A stretch of DNA of 64,000 nucleotides from assembly GCA_030077755.1 (NCBI GenBank), contig JAQJZZ010000015.1, positions 2,170,001 to 2,234,000 on the forward strand. The letters run 5' to 3'. The notes under the pieces were generated by a model. It saw nothing but the letters and a program-made list of their open reading frames with translations. It searched no databases and was not told the DNA's origin. A program made the translations under genes and the position numbers. Position 1 is the first letter of the stretch. Every line of letters starts with the position of its first letter. Source of the DNA: Filosporella fistucella. Lineage: Eukaryota > Ascomycota > Leotiomycetes > Helotiales. Positions 36,496 through 49,821 of this stretch are shown here, in pieces.

Positions 36496-37734
36496 TCAAA
36501 AGTATTCCCCATTCACCCACTTCTTGAAAATGACCTTCCCAAGTGCTCGATGAGCAATCGATTTCGGGTGCATCGTCTTTGTAATCTGCCACGGATATGC
36601 CATATTCGAATCAATATGAACCGGCTCTCTCCCCTTAGCTTTCTCTCGTGCCCAACCACAAATAATTTGTGCCGTGACGTTATCTTTCCCCTCGGACCCA
36701 CATGCCAAATCAACTGATGTGAGATCAATTGCCTTGTTCCCATCAGGCAAATTCGCCCCGGACATTATTGTGGTATCATTTGGTAGCAGATCTGGGCCGT
36801 AGATAGTAAAGAACCAGGAGTCACTCCAAATCCTTGGAATTTCTTCGCAGAATCTGTGGCCCTCAAAAAGCTCGTCCCAATTCTCAAAGAAAATGGCTTT
36901 CCTTGAATTTGAGAATACGAGATGCAGCTGTACAATCGCGACTGCCATCTCAATAATCAAATTCAAACCAGATACCATCTTATTAACTCTCACTCGGAGT
37001 TCTTGCGTCAAGTATCGTCCAGTGAAGAGATAATGATTATTGCAAAGTTCCGTCTCTGCATTGAAGAATTGTGCATAACTCGGAACAATCAGTCTGAAGT
37101 TCCTCTCCTCAGCCGCTTCCAAAACACTTAGATAAGTCCTCGACAACTCAGCAAGAAGTTCTGGACTAGACAGAATACTCTCTGTGGAGTTCATATCCGC
37201 ATCACATGAAGCCAGGTTCCGCATGACGCAGTTCCCAACAACTTTTGAGAACCCAACATCATTACCACCTATAGTCAATGTTCCCCATCCAGCGTTTCCA
37301 GCGACTGTATTCATCAACTCAATCTGAGAAGTCCGATTCTCCCATCCAGTATTCACGATATCATTCATGAGAGCTCCTGTGCAGCCTATGTGATAGACTT
37401 GCATGCATGATGAGGAATTAGCTACTTCGATGACTTGGAATGGAAAGGCGCCCGCGCAGCGACGACAGTCGCCGGTACTATCGAATTCGTCCTTTATCCA
37501 GCCGCAATTAGCGCCGATGCCGGCTGAATAGGAGTCTCCTAAGGCGTAGAAACTGGGGATGGAAGGGAGGTGCGAGCTGCATATGTTGAAGCTAGGAGAG
37601 GCTCCGGAGATAGGGAGCTGGAGAGCCATGATCTGGAGCGAACTAGACGGGAGGCGACGCTTGCACTCAAGCGAGAACGAGGGCAGTTTACTGCATTCAA
37701 AATCCGGTACCTTCAAAGCATAACTGCATGTCAT
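36496..37734 (-). CDS. GDSL/SGNH-type esterase or lipase
   Basis: Predicted hydrolase of the SGNH fold acting on ester bonds, probably secreted; substrate unknown. Single exon, 412 residues. Block I is FYALGDSYSAGIG, near residue 68, with the nucleophile Ser. The oxyanion Gly lies in GCTGALMNDI. Block III is LTIGGNDVGFSKVV with the Asn, and block V is near the C-terminus (MHPKSIAHRALG) with the catalytic His. Many paired cysteines suit an extracellular protein. The N-terminal part up to residue 60 varies between relatives. The first ATG (37734) gives no strong signal peptide, and a start further downstream or an upstream exon is possible. Two CACGTG sites lie upstream at 37813-37818 and 37910-37915. 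Confidence 0.82.
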   Translation of the reverse strand: MTCSYALKVPDFECSKLPSFSLECKRRLPSSSLQIMALQLPISGASPSFNICSSHLPSIPSFYALGDSYSAGIGANCGWIKDEFDSTGDCRRCAGAFPFQVIEVANSSSCMQVYHIGCTGALMNDIVNTGWENRTSQIELMNTVAGNAGWGTLTIGGNDVGFSKVVGNCVMRNLASCDADMNSTESILSSPELLAELSRTYLSVLEAAEERNFRLIVPSYAQFFNAETELCNNHYLFTGRYLTQELRVRVNKMVSGLNLIIEMAVAIVQLHLVFSNSRKAIFFENWDELFEGHRFCEEIPRIWSDSWFFTIYGPDLLPNDTTIMSGANLPDGNKAIDLTSVDLACGSEGKDNVTAQIICGWAREKAKGREPVHIDSNMAYPWQITKTMHPKSIAHRALGKVIFKKWVNGEYF

Positions 37735-38053
37735 ATAAGAACAGAATCGTGCTCATCCAGATATCAAACATACTCATATGCAGTGCAGAAGTTGCGGTTG
37801 CCTGAAGTCTAACACGTGGATATGCGGACGAAACTGACAGGTTCTATTGTAAGCGAGGGGGGTCTGCAGGCTGGGTCAGATGGCTGAATATATATTCCGA
37901 AAAAGAGCACACGTGACACATATGCTATTCCTTGCTGGACCAAGATAACTACTAGATGATGCAAGCTTCAAAATAGAGGCTTGATAGAATTATCATTCTT
38001 GATTTCTGATAATTGGTCTCCGTAAAACTTGGACAATATAGATGGGAACCAGC
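37735..38053. promoter_or_regulatory. Upstream region of the esterase gene with two CACGTG sites
   Basis: About 320 bases. CACGTG palindromes at 37813-37818 and 37910-37915 are candidate bHLH binding sites. The region also holds the 3' flank of the hydrolase gene at 38054. Confidence 0.4.
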
Positions 38054-39076
38054 TTAACCACTTAACCACGCCATGAGAGCAGCATGGAATCTATCTGGGT
38101 CTTGAATCTGAGGAGCGTGTCCTAGATCAGCAAACTCAACAAGAGTCGAATTCGGGATCAAAGCTGCAACTTGCTTGCCAAGAACATCATAATGGCCTAT
38201 CTTTGCCTGAACCTCCGGAGGTGACCATGCTTTTCCGATGGCCGTATTGTCCTTATCGCCGATGATTAACAAAGTCTTCGTTTTGACGAGAGGAAATTCG
38301 TAGGCGATGGGTTGCGTGAGAACCATATCAGTGGTCTGAGCTTGGTTGTATGTGAACTGCTTGGCTTTCGATCCTTTGTAGATATTGACGAGCATGTTGA
38401 CCCAAACATCATAGCTTGTATCCCAAGTTCCCACATAATAAGTAGCTTGCTGGTACTTGCGAATGGTCGTGTAGTTACTGACTTGCTCAGTTGCCCAGTT
38501 GGCATCGATGTCGATCCATGGGACACCCAATGCCTTCCAGTCCTCCAGTCCGATAGGATTAACCAGTACAGTCTCGGTCACATTTCCAGGATACATGAGA
38601 GAAAACCGAGTCGCTAGCATACCGCCCATCGAGTGACCGATGATTGTGGCTTTATCGATTCCTAGAATTTTGAGCAGTCCCAATGTGTTCTTAGCGAGCT
38701 GCTGAAGACTGAATTGATATCTGTCTGGCTTTGAGGATTTGCAAAATCCAACTTGATCAGGTAGGATGACACGATAGCCAGCGTCTGCAAGTATTGTTGC
38801 AGTAGCTCCCCATGTTGGACCACAAAAGTTCTTTCCATGCATGAGAACAGCTGTCTTGCCGTTTGGGGTACCAATTGGAGCAACATCCATAAAAGCCATC
38901 TCGAGCGTTTGAGCATGTTGAGTGTCGAATTGATAGAGCTTGACTGGCCATGGATATGTGAAATTTGACCCATTCAAATCTTCTGGAATCTTGCGGTCCT
39001 TGATAACATCGGCGAATGTATCAATTGGAAATGTAAGAGTCAGGCCAATTGCCACAAGATACTGGAAAGATCTCAT
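38054..39076 (-). CDS. Secreted alpha/beta-hydrolase
   Basis: Alpha/beta-hydrolase fold enzyme (PF00561/PF12697 type) with a predicted signal peptide (MRSFQYLVAIGLTLTFPIDTFA). Single exon, 340 residues. The oxyanion segment LMHGKNFCGPTW is near 82, the nucleophile elbow GHSMGG near 150, the acid Asp in IIGDKDNTA near 277, and the catalytic His in FADLGHAPQ near 315. The sequence around DQVGFCKSSKPD fits the family. The substrate cannot be read from the sequence; relatives include epoxide hydrolase-like and esterase-like proteins. The order of triad residues and the length are normal, and the frame is intact. Confidence 0.88.
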   Translation of the reverse strand: MRSFQYLVAIGLTLTFPIDTFADVIKDRKIPEDLNGSNFTYPWPVKLYQFDTQHAQTLEMAFMDVAPIGTPNGKTAVLMHGKNFCGPTWGATATILADAGYRVILPDQVGFCKSSKPDRYQFSLQQLAKNTLGLLKILGIDKATIIGHSMGGMLATRFSLMYPGNVTETVLVNPIGLEDWKALGVPWIDIDANWATEQVSNYTTIRKYQQATYYVGTWDTSYDVWVNMLVNIYKGSKAKQFTYNQAQTTDMVLTQPIAYEFPLVKTKTLLIIGDKDNTAIGKAWSPPEVQAKIGHYDVLGKQVAALIPNSTLVEFADLGHAPQIQDPDRFHAALMAWLSG

Positions 39077-40241
39077 TCTGTCAAGACAACGACGGAATCA
39101 CTATCATGTGTTAGAAAATCTTCATATTCAGTGACTTTGAGGGAGAGGGTACTCACAAAATGCGTTGACCGATTAAGCTTGGATTGCTTTGATCTCAATT
39201 ATCTGGAAGATGAAGCTGCCAGACCTGAGTAGCGATCATGAATGGAAGAAAGACGACTAAGGGAGGCCAAACAAAAGAATTTCAAAATTCTTGCTTACTT
39301 TGAAAGGACAGGGTATAGCTCAGTCTGGAAGGCCCGGCGATGCGGGGCAAATTTCTCCGCAGTAACTTTGCTTTAGCCTGTGCCTAATTGATGGACATGA
39401 CTTCGAATCGGACTCGATCTCCGAGATTATCTCTTGGCCCTGAGATGTGAAAGATAGCATCATCAAATCTTGATGATCAAGACGATTGTCCTCGTTTGTT
39501 TTTTCCATATCGGGAAAACCAGTTTTTCGGATGATATCTTGACCTGCCTGGAGAGTATTACTGGTATAGGAAAACGACAAGAGTTGTGGTCCCTTTGCGA
39601 ATGCATGGGTTGGCCTGGCTGAACCTTGAATTTAGAACATAATACCATGTTTCCCTTTGGCCAATACAATGTTAGTTGACATCGTTCTGTCGTTGCTGGC
39701 AAGGTCAAGCTACATAATGCATTAGCATCCAACATCCTTTCCTGGCTAGGCTTTATTGCCCGTGTTGAATTGGATTCCAAATCTTGGGCGTCGAAGACGT
39801 GTACCCAATTGATCTCCTAAACTGTATACGCTCTTTATAGGAAGACATTTCTGCTGATGAAATCAAGCAGAGCGTAAGTGTAGTGGATTTAAGATGTGAA
39901 TTGATCACCGCAGTGGAACTACGAAAAACCAGAAATCGCTTTAATATGTATGGTCAATATATTGTAGACTCATTATGATGGAGAGCACAAATCGAAAATG
40001 TGTCTGAGATGGAAGCAAAACTCTGCCAACGTGAAAAGGGGGGACTTCAGCCTCGTCTAGCCTTTCAGGCACGTGCCAAGTGGTGAGCTAACAACATCAA
40101 CGCGCCTTGCCTCACTTCATATAAATCTGGCTTTAACATCAACCCTAATATCGAGACGACGTCGAATCACCGAGCGGCTATATTCCCTACTAGATCATGC
40201 GCACCTAGTCATTTCGTCTTGGAGTCTGCGAGTTGAAGAAT
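39077..40241. other. Intergenic with a possible decayed secreted-protein gene
   Basis: The minus strand at about 39320-39830 holds two overlapping frames. One reads CSLTLPATTERCQLTLYWPKG, which is similar in style to C-terminal domains of secreted fungal proteins (But2-like). The next reads LLSFSYTSNTLQAGQD in another frame, as if one base were missing near 39630. There is no start with a signal peptide, and I would not annotate a functional gene. The remainder is promoter-like for the gene at 40242. Confidence 0.3.
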
Positions 40242-41314
40242 ATGGCGCGCGGGAGAATGGGGTTATTGGGATCTGTCCTTGGTGTTGGATTGCTTGCGCT
40301 TGGTTTCGTGGGGGAAGTAAAGTGCGAGGAACATACAAAGATTCCCCTGCCAAGCTACCATTATGGGGCCAAGATACCAGTGAGCTGTTTGAACCGTTCG
40401 ATGTGAGTTGCTACCATTTGTTTGCGACCAAGAGGATAGAAATTGCCGTGTTCAAGTGCCAAGAGAGAATAAACTAGCAGCAGGATTCATTTGCTGACTT
40501 TGGACGGTTACAGCGACACTGGCGAACACATCTCGAATGAGAAGAATGAATTACAATACATTCCATTTCCTATATGCGAGGAAACTGGGCAACCGTTGGA
40601 ACTACAATATGGCATTGAGGATGGTACGCAAGCCACCGTTCGATACAGCATTCCCAACTAATACTCCCAGAATTGAACTGTACAATACCCATGATTACCG
40701 ATCCTTTCTTCCATCTCCTCGAATTTTACATCCACAATGACGCGCCTCTATCCTGTCGAATCCCTTCTCGACCACCAGCGCATATCCATCCTGGCGGAAC
40801 AACCTCAATACCAGCCGAGTTTCAGCAAGAATATGTTCCACTGATCTTTGCATTGGCCGGGACATTACAACTTTCACATCTACACATCTCGACGCATCTC
40901 AACATTCTCCTTCATTCAACTCCAAAGCACCATCTACATCCGCACGATTCGGGTGTAATAGATTCCGGAGCAGCATATAGCACGTCTCCACTTTCACATA
41001 CAACTGGTCCGGCAGCTTTGACTAAGAAATTGGTTATTGGAGATCCACTGCCATTGCAATTAAGTGTGCGATGGTTTCCAACACCACATTTACCAAGAGA
41101 AAATGGAAAGATAGAATGGGCTGGTATGGGCGGACATTTCTACGCTAGCACATTTTTCTACTGTGTAGTTAGCGCTGTTGCCGGAGCTGTAGGCAGTGGA
41201 ATGTGGTTTTTCGGCGTTGTATTACCAAGACGACTTAAAGGGCGTGGACTCGGGGGGGCTACACCCCTCGGGTATGGCGTTGGAAACGGATGGGGAGTTG
41301 GAAAAAGAGATTAA
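40242..41314 (+). CDS. Type I membrane protein of the secretory pathway, unknown function
   Basis: Conserved-looking fungal protein that I cannot assign. Three exons: 40242-40402, 40514-40623 and 40671-41314; 915 bases, 304 residues. A signal peptide starts MARGRMGLLGSVLGVGLLAL. The luminal part has paired Cys (KCEEH, VSCLNRS, PICEETG, ELNCT, LSCRIP) and short acidic stretches. One strong transmembrane helix lies near residues 255-280 (FFYCVVSAVAGAVGSGMWFFGVVLP). It is followed by a basic, Gly-rich cytosolic tail ending VGKRD. The first intron is 111 bases, longer than most in this window; the second is 47. Both joins keep frame. The protein looks complete. Signal, one helix and Cys-rich ectodomain suggest an ER, vacuolar or cell-surface receptor-like or chaperone-like role (inference). 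Confidence 0.72.
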
Positions 41315-41917
41315 GCTGGAGTATATCGACTCCCATTGGGGATTGTATTCTGGACACACCATCCAAGAGTTTGGAGTTTCTGGTGGGTCTGGTGTACTTT
41401 ATAACCTGGCAGATGGGCCTGGAGGGAACCAATATCCATATTTATGTAATGCTATAATCACTTCACTACATCGCCTATTTACATATTTGCGAGTGCAAGC
41501 GGCCAATACCGTCAAATTCTTGCTATACGTATCTATCTTGTATACTTCATTCTTTCGTGCCGAAGAAGAGATTATGAAGGGCGTCGGGTGCAAATCTGTA
41601 ATTAGCCCTGTCATCATTCTGCTGAACAAGTGAAATAGACGCCCTCCAATGTCTATTTTCCGCGAGGCTGCTGCATGATATAGTTTCCAAATTCACCTTG
41701 TCACATGTGTGTCACTTATCTCACTAAGACAATATCAGGGTAAGTTTCATTGACTGAGCCTGTGGTTGAAAATCCTCTACTTGCAGCCTCCAGCTTCATA
41801 CCCATCGAGAATCCCGCTTCTGTTCCCTATGTTTCGGTAATTGGTCCTCGAAAGAAATTTCCCGCCATTCGCACTTTACGCAGAGAATTCAAGAAAACCT
41901 TGCAACGTCTTGCAAAA
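41315..41917. other. Intergenic between convergent genes
   Basis: About 600 bases of 3' flanks; no gene seen. The ORF 41196-41633 overlaps the previous gene in another frame and is a shadow. Confidence 0.5.
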
Positions 41918-42708
41918 TTAGCAAAAAGTATTCAGTACAGTGACAAAGTATCCATCACTATCCCATTCGCGTCCACCATGTCTGCCTTGCATATTGGGGC
42001 AACTATTGAGAATGTCAATAGCGTATGTGGCAATGTAAGGGCATGTTGGGTAGATGTCATAGTTATTCTAGCAGATATCGTTAGCTACAGATCTTGGGGG
42101 CGAACAGCACTGATCATTACTTGCCTTATTGCAGAAGGCAATAGCAGCGCGTTCGAAGCAACTCATGATAGAACAGCTGTATGGACGGAATCTGCACTGA
42201 CCAGCGAGTCCGTGCATAATGCCGTTGATGCCTTGCCAGATAAAAGCATCATCAGCAGGAGCCCAGTCGGGATGTTGGTCGGGAACGCACTCGTAGGGTC
42301 CGATCTGAAGTTTGCCAGTTGGCATCAATGGTACTTACTGTGCGGAAGTAACATACCTTTCCACGACGCTCAACGTGGTGCTTCAAAACGGTATTGACAG
42401 CAGCAATCCGGGCAACCAGAGCATCAGCAGAGAAAGTGCCGTTGAGGGCAGCTACTTTACCGAAGATTTCCTGCATCTTGTGAGTAGTGGCTCTCGACAA
42501 CGGAAACATGAGCCCACTTGAACACTGCCATGAGCAGTGACTGGAATACCATCGATGGTACCCTCGAACTTCATGGGCATAATAGGGAAATCAGCTGGGG
42601 ATATGGCTTCAATACCAAAGATGTCTTCGACTGGAGCAGCGATTGCAAGCATAGCAACCAAAGGGAGCGCAACCAGCAGCAGCTGGGTGATGGAGTGGTG
42701 ACCTTCAT
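41918..42708 (-). CDS. Cysteine-rich secreted protein with a GC-AG intron, frame broken in signal peptide
   Basis: Predicted secreted protein of about 211 residues in four exons: 42518-42708, 42357-42470, 42125-42304 and 41918-42067. Exons 2, 3 and 4 join in phase 0. The third intron begins GCAAGT (a GC-AG intron) and ends CTGCTAG. Conserved-looking features: DWAPADDAFIWQGINGIMHGL, CRFRPYSCSIMSCFERAAIAFC, then YPTCPYIATYAIDILNSC. This is the layout of many small secreted proteins of plant-associated fungi. Exon 1 has 191 bases where 192 are needed. From ATG 42708 the frame gives MKVTTPSPSCC, while the hydrophobic signal core LLLVALPLVAMLAIAAP is in the next frame, so one base is missing near 42680-42695. 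An upstream alternative start exon cannot be excluded. Confidence 0.68.
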
Positions 42709-43705
42709 TTTGCAGAGTGGGTTTGAGTAAGGAGTGTATTGAAGTTTGTTTGAGGAAGAAGTTATTTGAAGGAAAAGGGGAAAGGTTGTTGAAGTATTTG
42801 TTGGTGTGGGTGTTGGAATTAGGTATTGTTGGAGTTGGCGGTGTATTGGTTTATTATTATAGCCGGATTCTCTGCGGCTGTTGGCAGGAAACTGATTGTT
42901 GCTATTCACTTCGAAGAGGCAGAGGATCTTTGAAAGTAAGATCCTTCATGCTGGGAACTTGATCATGGGGATTTGGCTTTAGGGGAGGAAACTTATAAGG
43001 TCTTGTTCGAGCGTGCTGTATAATTTTATGGACAACTTGGAATATGATGGATAATTTAATTAGCCTGATACGCTCTTGTTGAAAATTGGTTGGGCACCAA
43101 AGTAGTATCATCTTCTTATCACATCTGAATTACCAGTCTCATTCCGTCTGCGTTGTCTCATCACTTTCGCCTTGACATAATTTAAAAACCAACGAGTCAG
43201 TTTTGAACAACATCATCTGCTAAGAGGGAGATTTAGATGATTAGTAGGGACACGCAAGACTTCATGAAGAATTTATATATGGTGATTTACAGATGATGTC
43301 AGGAGATTGAGATGTATGAGAGAAGCTTCAAAATTGGAAGATCGAACAGTTCCTGATTCCGAACGGATGTCGTACATTTTGTAGTAAGCTAGTAGCCAGC
43401 TTTCTAGTGGAATAGCGAACTTACAATAGAAAGAGGGCAGGAGCATGGAGAATGACCTAGTCTTCTTGTAGTTATCAAATGCCAATTCTTTGAATCTGGG
43501 TTTATGGTCACTTAGAAACGAAATATTGCTAAGCCAACTCCTTCTCAATTACACACGTGCACAACATCAATTAAATACCGATGTATACTCGAGTAGTAGA
43601 ATATATCTTCTTCTATTCTACCTCGAAAAGTGGTATTCTGAGTAAGGGTATGAAACTCCCAAACCCCTTTTCAAATATCTATCTAAGTGAAAGTCCGAAA
43701 GACAC
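42709..43705. other. Intergenic, nothing recognised
   Basis: About 1 kb. It holds the promoter of the secreted protein gene and the 3' flank of the next minus-strand gene. Confidence 0.5.
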
Positions 43706-45004
43706 TTATAAGAGGACTTTAATGTCCCCGCTCTCTTCTCCCTTCAACAATTCTTCCAACCCCCCGGATTCTTCCACCTTTGGTGGTGTCTTTAGCTCCT
43801 CCTCAAACTCCTCGTCTTCCCCCTTCCAATCAAATCTCAATTTCGATTTCGCTCCTATTTCCCCTCTAGGTCTCTCCACTCTTACCGCGTTTCCTTCCCC
43901 ATCTATCTCCGCCCACTCCCTCATATCCGTCTCCTTCTCCTCCAAAAACAAGACAAACTCCACCGCTTCCGTAAGACTAACTTCAATTTGCTTCTCGTCC
44001 TTCCATTCCTCTCCAAAGTGACCAAAGTTGATAGGTTCACTCAATCCATTCGTCTCACCAGTCAATACCATATTGACTCTCAGTTCCTCGACGCCAGTGA
44101 ATACATCACATTCCTCAATGACCAATATCAGAGCTCGGAAGATAGGTGAGAGCGTCCAATCACAGGCTCCGACGAAACATCCACCAGGAGGGTATTTTCC
44201 AGGTTTGAGTGCTCGATGAAGGAGTCCAAAGCCCAGAAAGCGGCTAATAAGCCCAACATGCAAGTTCTTTACATCGTCCAAACAGGTTCTCTCCCCTAGT
44301 CTGTGAGAGACTTGCTCAACACAAACTGGAACGCCAAAGAATCTATCTTTCTCAATATTTCTGCTTCGGATATCTCCTTGGGCCCATTGCTTATAGATGT
44401 AATTCCTAATTTTAGCGACATCCTGAGGATAAGGGTCGACATCTGTGATGTAAATGGGCACGGTCTTGTTGAGGATGTCGGCGTAGTTGGATGTGTACCT
44501 GCTTTTTGGCTGAGGAAGGGGAACACAATTTGGAATGCTTAAACAGCTGTTGATGTAGAAGAGACGACATACTGTTTCGTAGTGATCACGTTCTGCTTGG
44601 ATGCGCCGGGTGAGAGCTTCTGCTTGCTCGTCGATTTCGTCTTGGTTCATGGCTGTGCGTTGGGGTTGAGTTCCGTCCTTGGATTTGGTAGGGGAGATAT
44701 TTGAGGCGTCGCCCTCGTCATATGAGTTTGGTGATGGTTGTCTCTTGCGGTTGTTGGAAGTATCAGGCAGTTTCTTCTCCTTTGCTTCAAGCACTTGCGC
44801 TAGTTTGCGTTTCTTGTTTGCGAGAGAACGATCTTTGCCCGTGACTGGTGTTCGAAAGGATGTTTGAGTTTTGGTAGTTTCTGGCAAGAGAGGCAACTTC
44901 TTTCTTTTGCTGGGTAGGGGATGAGGAGTTTGGATTTTGCGCTTCTTGCTTTCAGTAGTTGAGGTAGAAGTCGTCGAGCAGCTCCCTTCTGGTAGTAGAG
45001 CCAT
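43706..45004 (-). CDS. Lys/Arg-rich predicted nuclear protein, unknown function
   Basis: Not a family I recognise. Single exon, 432 residues counted from ATG 45004 (MALLPEGSCSTTS); the open frame continues 19 codons upstream without an ATG. The N-terminal 140 residues are low-complexity and basic, with several nuclear-localisation-like runs (SKKRKI, PSKRKKL, NKKRKL). A structured part follows from about 140: EALTRRIQAERDHYETVCRLFYINSC, a central part with conserved-looking Cys, Trp and Pro (PPGGCFVGACDW, GLISRFLGFGLLHRALKPG), and VFTGVEELRVNMVLTG. The C-terminus is very acidic (GEDEEFEEELK). This suggests a chromatin or nucleolar protein, but that is inference from composition only. Confidence 0.62.
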   Translation of the reverse strand: MALLPEGSCSTTSTSTTESKKRKIQTPHPLPSKRKKLPLLPETTKTQTSFRTPVTGKDRSLANKKRKLAQVLEAKEKKLPDTSNNRKRQPSPNSYDEGDASNISPTKSKDGTQPQRTAMNQDEIDEQAEALTRRIQAERDHYETVCRLFYINSCLSIPNCVPLPQPKSRYTSNYADILNKTVPIYITDVDPYPQDVAKIRNYIYKQWAQGDIRSRNIEKDRFFGVPVCVEQVSHRLGERTCLDDVKNLHVGLISRFLGFGLLHRALKPGKYPPGGCFVGACDWTLSPIFRALILVIEECDVFTGVEELRVNMVLTGETNGLSEPINFGHFGEEWKDEKQIEVSLTEAVEFVLFLEEKETDMREWAEIDGEGNAVRVERPRGEIGAKSKLRFDWKGEDEEFEEELKTPPKVEESGGLEELLKGEESGDIKVLL

Positions 45005-48385
<3,381 letters not shown>

Positions 48386-48771
48386 TTGGAGCGCTGTGTA
48401 CTTTGTACCTGAATATTTCGATAGACTATATAGAGGTGTCGGTGGCTTTATGTCCAGAATGCATCGGGATTACGAAAGTGATTGCTGAGTGCTGTATATC
48501 GAGATTCTCGATTCATGGACGCACTTCTTTCCCAATTTTACGTTTGACTCCGTACTAATACAAGCCCCGTCACATCCAGAGTTCCGTATCACAGATTTCC
48601 CAACGCGTCTCCTGAGAGATATGTATTAAATTATATTACGGCGCCTATTGTTTCACTCGTTTATAAATCTCGGTCATGACTGGCGTCCCAAAAGGAGATA
48701 TACCGCCTAGCCATCCGCTTCCCTTCATACGATAATTCTCGTGAATCCGACCTCCACTTCTAGTTCTCTCC
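48386..48771. other. Intergenic between convergent genes
   Basis: About 390 bases of 3' flank for GALT and Erg28; nothing else seen. Confidence 0.5.
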
Positions 48772-49332
48772 TCATCTCACATACTCTCCCCAGCAAGCCC
48801 ACATCCATATCAAACTTCCAGTACTAACGATCATCGGTCCCGCAGCTCCCCTACCCACCCTAACTGTTCCATACACCAACCACTCACTCATAAAATGAGC
48901 GAACGCAACCACATACGTTAAGAACGCTAGCTGATAGAATCTTCCATCTGTAATATTGTATGCAGCATATAGTCGAACAATTGACTGCACAGCCGTCCAC
49001 GTCCCGAAAGTTCGAGAAGAGAGAGGAGTAGCGGGTGAGTATGGGAAGGCTGGATTAGGTGGACTGAGCGGTTTGGGCGTGTTTTTTGAGGGTAGAGGTC
49101 CAAGATATACTTGTGAGGAGTAGGTGAGGGTGAGGTATGATTGGATACTGTTTCCAATGGCCATCACGGAGACCTCGAGATAATTAGCTCGTATCCATGG
49201 GAGTTACGTGTTGAATAGAAGAAGGCTTTTAGGGAGACAATTTGAGTGTTGACATACAAAGAGGAGCCATTTTGGGAGTAGTCCCTGGTCTTGTGGAAGG
49301 AAGGCTGCGATCGATGAGAGGAGAGAAGACAT
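48772..49332 (-). CDS. erg28: Ergosterol biosynthesis scaffold protein Erg28
   Basis: ER membrane scaffold that holds the sterol C-4 demethylation enzymes together. Two exons: 49258-49332 and 48772-49173 with an 84-base intron, 158 residues. Exon 1 encodes MSSLLSSIAAFLPQD and GLLPKWLLF. Exon 2 starts VSVMAIGNSIQSYL. The family core is SRTFGTWTAVQSIVRLYAAYNI and FYQLAFLTYVVAFAHFMSEWLVYGT with its conserved His and Glu. The insert between the first helix and SRTFGTW (KNTPKPLSPPNPAFPYS) is a common ascomycete variation. Four hydrophobic segments fit the family. The last segment, GPMIVSTGSLIWMWACW, ends the protein. It starts 489 bases from, and opposite to, the beta-ketoacyl-CoA reductase gene. 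Confidence 0.94.
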
Positions 49333-49821
49333 TTTGCAATTAATTAAAATTGGTCCTTGATGATGCTTAATGGAAAATTGATATGGCTGATGCAGAGCCT
49401 CGCAATTTTTCTGGAGCAGTGGTACGAAAATGGACAACAAATTATCGGTGAGGCTGACAGAAGATTGGACGGACGAGGCTTCACAACCTGAAATTTCTCG
49501 GCCCGTGTTCCGAATGAGGAGCTCGGGAGGCTACAATGGGATGGCGAACGGAATACGGTGTTTTTGATTCCGGGAGGAGATTAGTACAATTCCGGTGCTC
49601 AAGTGATGGAAAGAAAAAAAGTAGCTGTGAATGTTTGCTTGAATTGGCATAAGAAGTCACGTTGAACCCGGATTTTCGGAAAGTACGATCTTCACAAGCT
49701 TATTCGGCGTTCCTGACTTGGCTCGCCTTTAAAAAAAGTGTCCCGCTGTCAATTCAACTTCTCAACCGAAACTCAACAACAAACTTTTGATTCTATACAA
49801 ATCTGCAAAGGAGAAGTGAAG
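49333..49821. promoter_or_regulatory. Divergent promoter of erg28 and the ketoacyl-CoA reductase gene
   Basis: 489 bases between opposite start codons of two ER lipid genes. No defined site recognised beyond a CT/AC-rich leader just upstream of 49822. Confidence 0.5.

Noticed and set aside
41196..41633. 145-codon ORF overlapping the type I membrane protein
   Set aside because: Different frame, overlaps the conserved tail, and has no start context.
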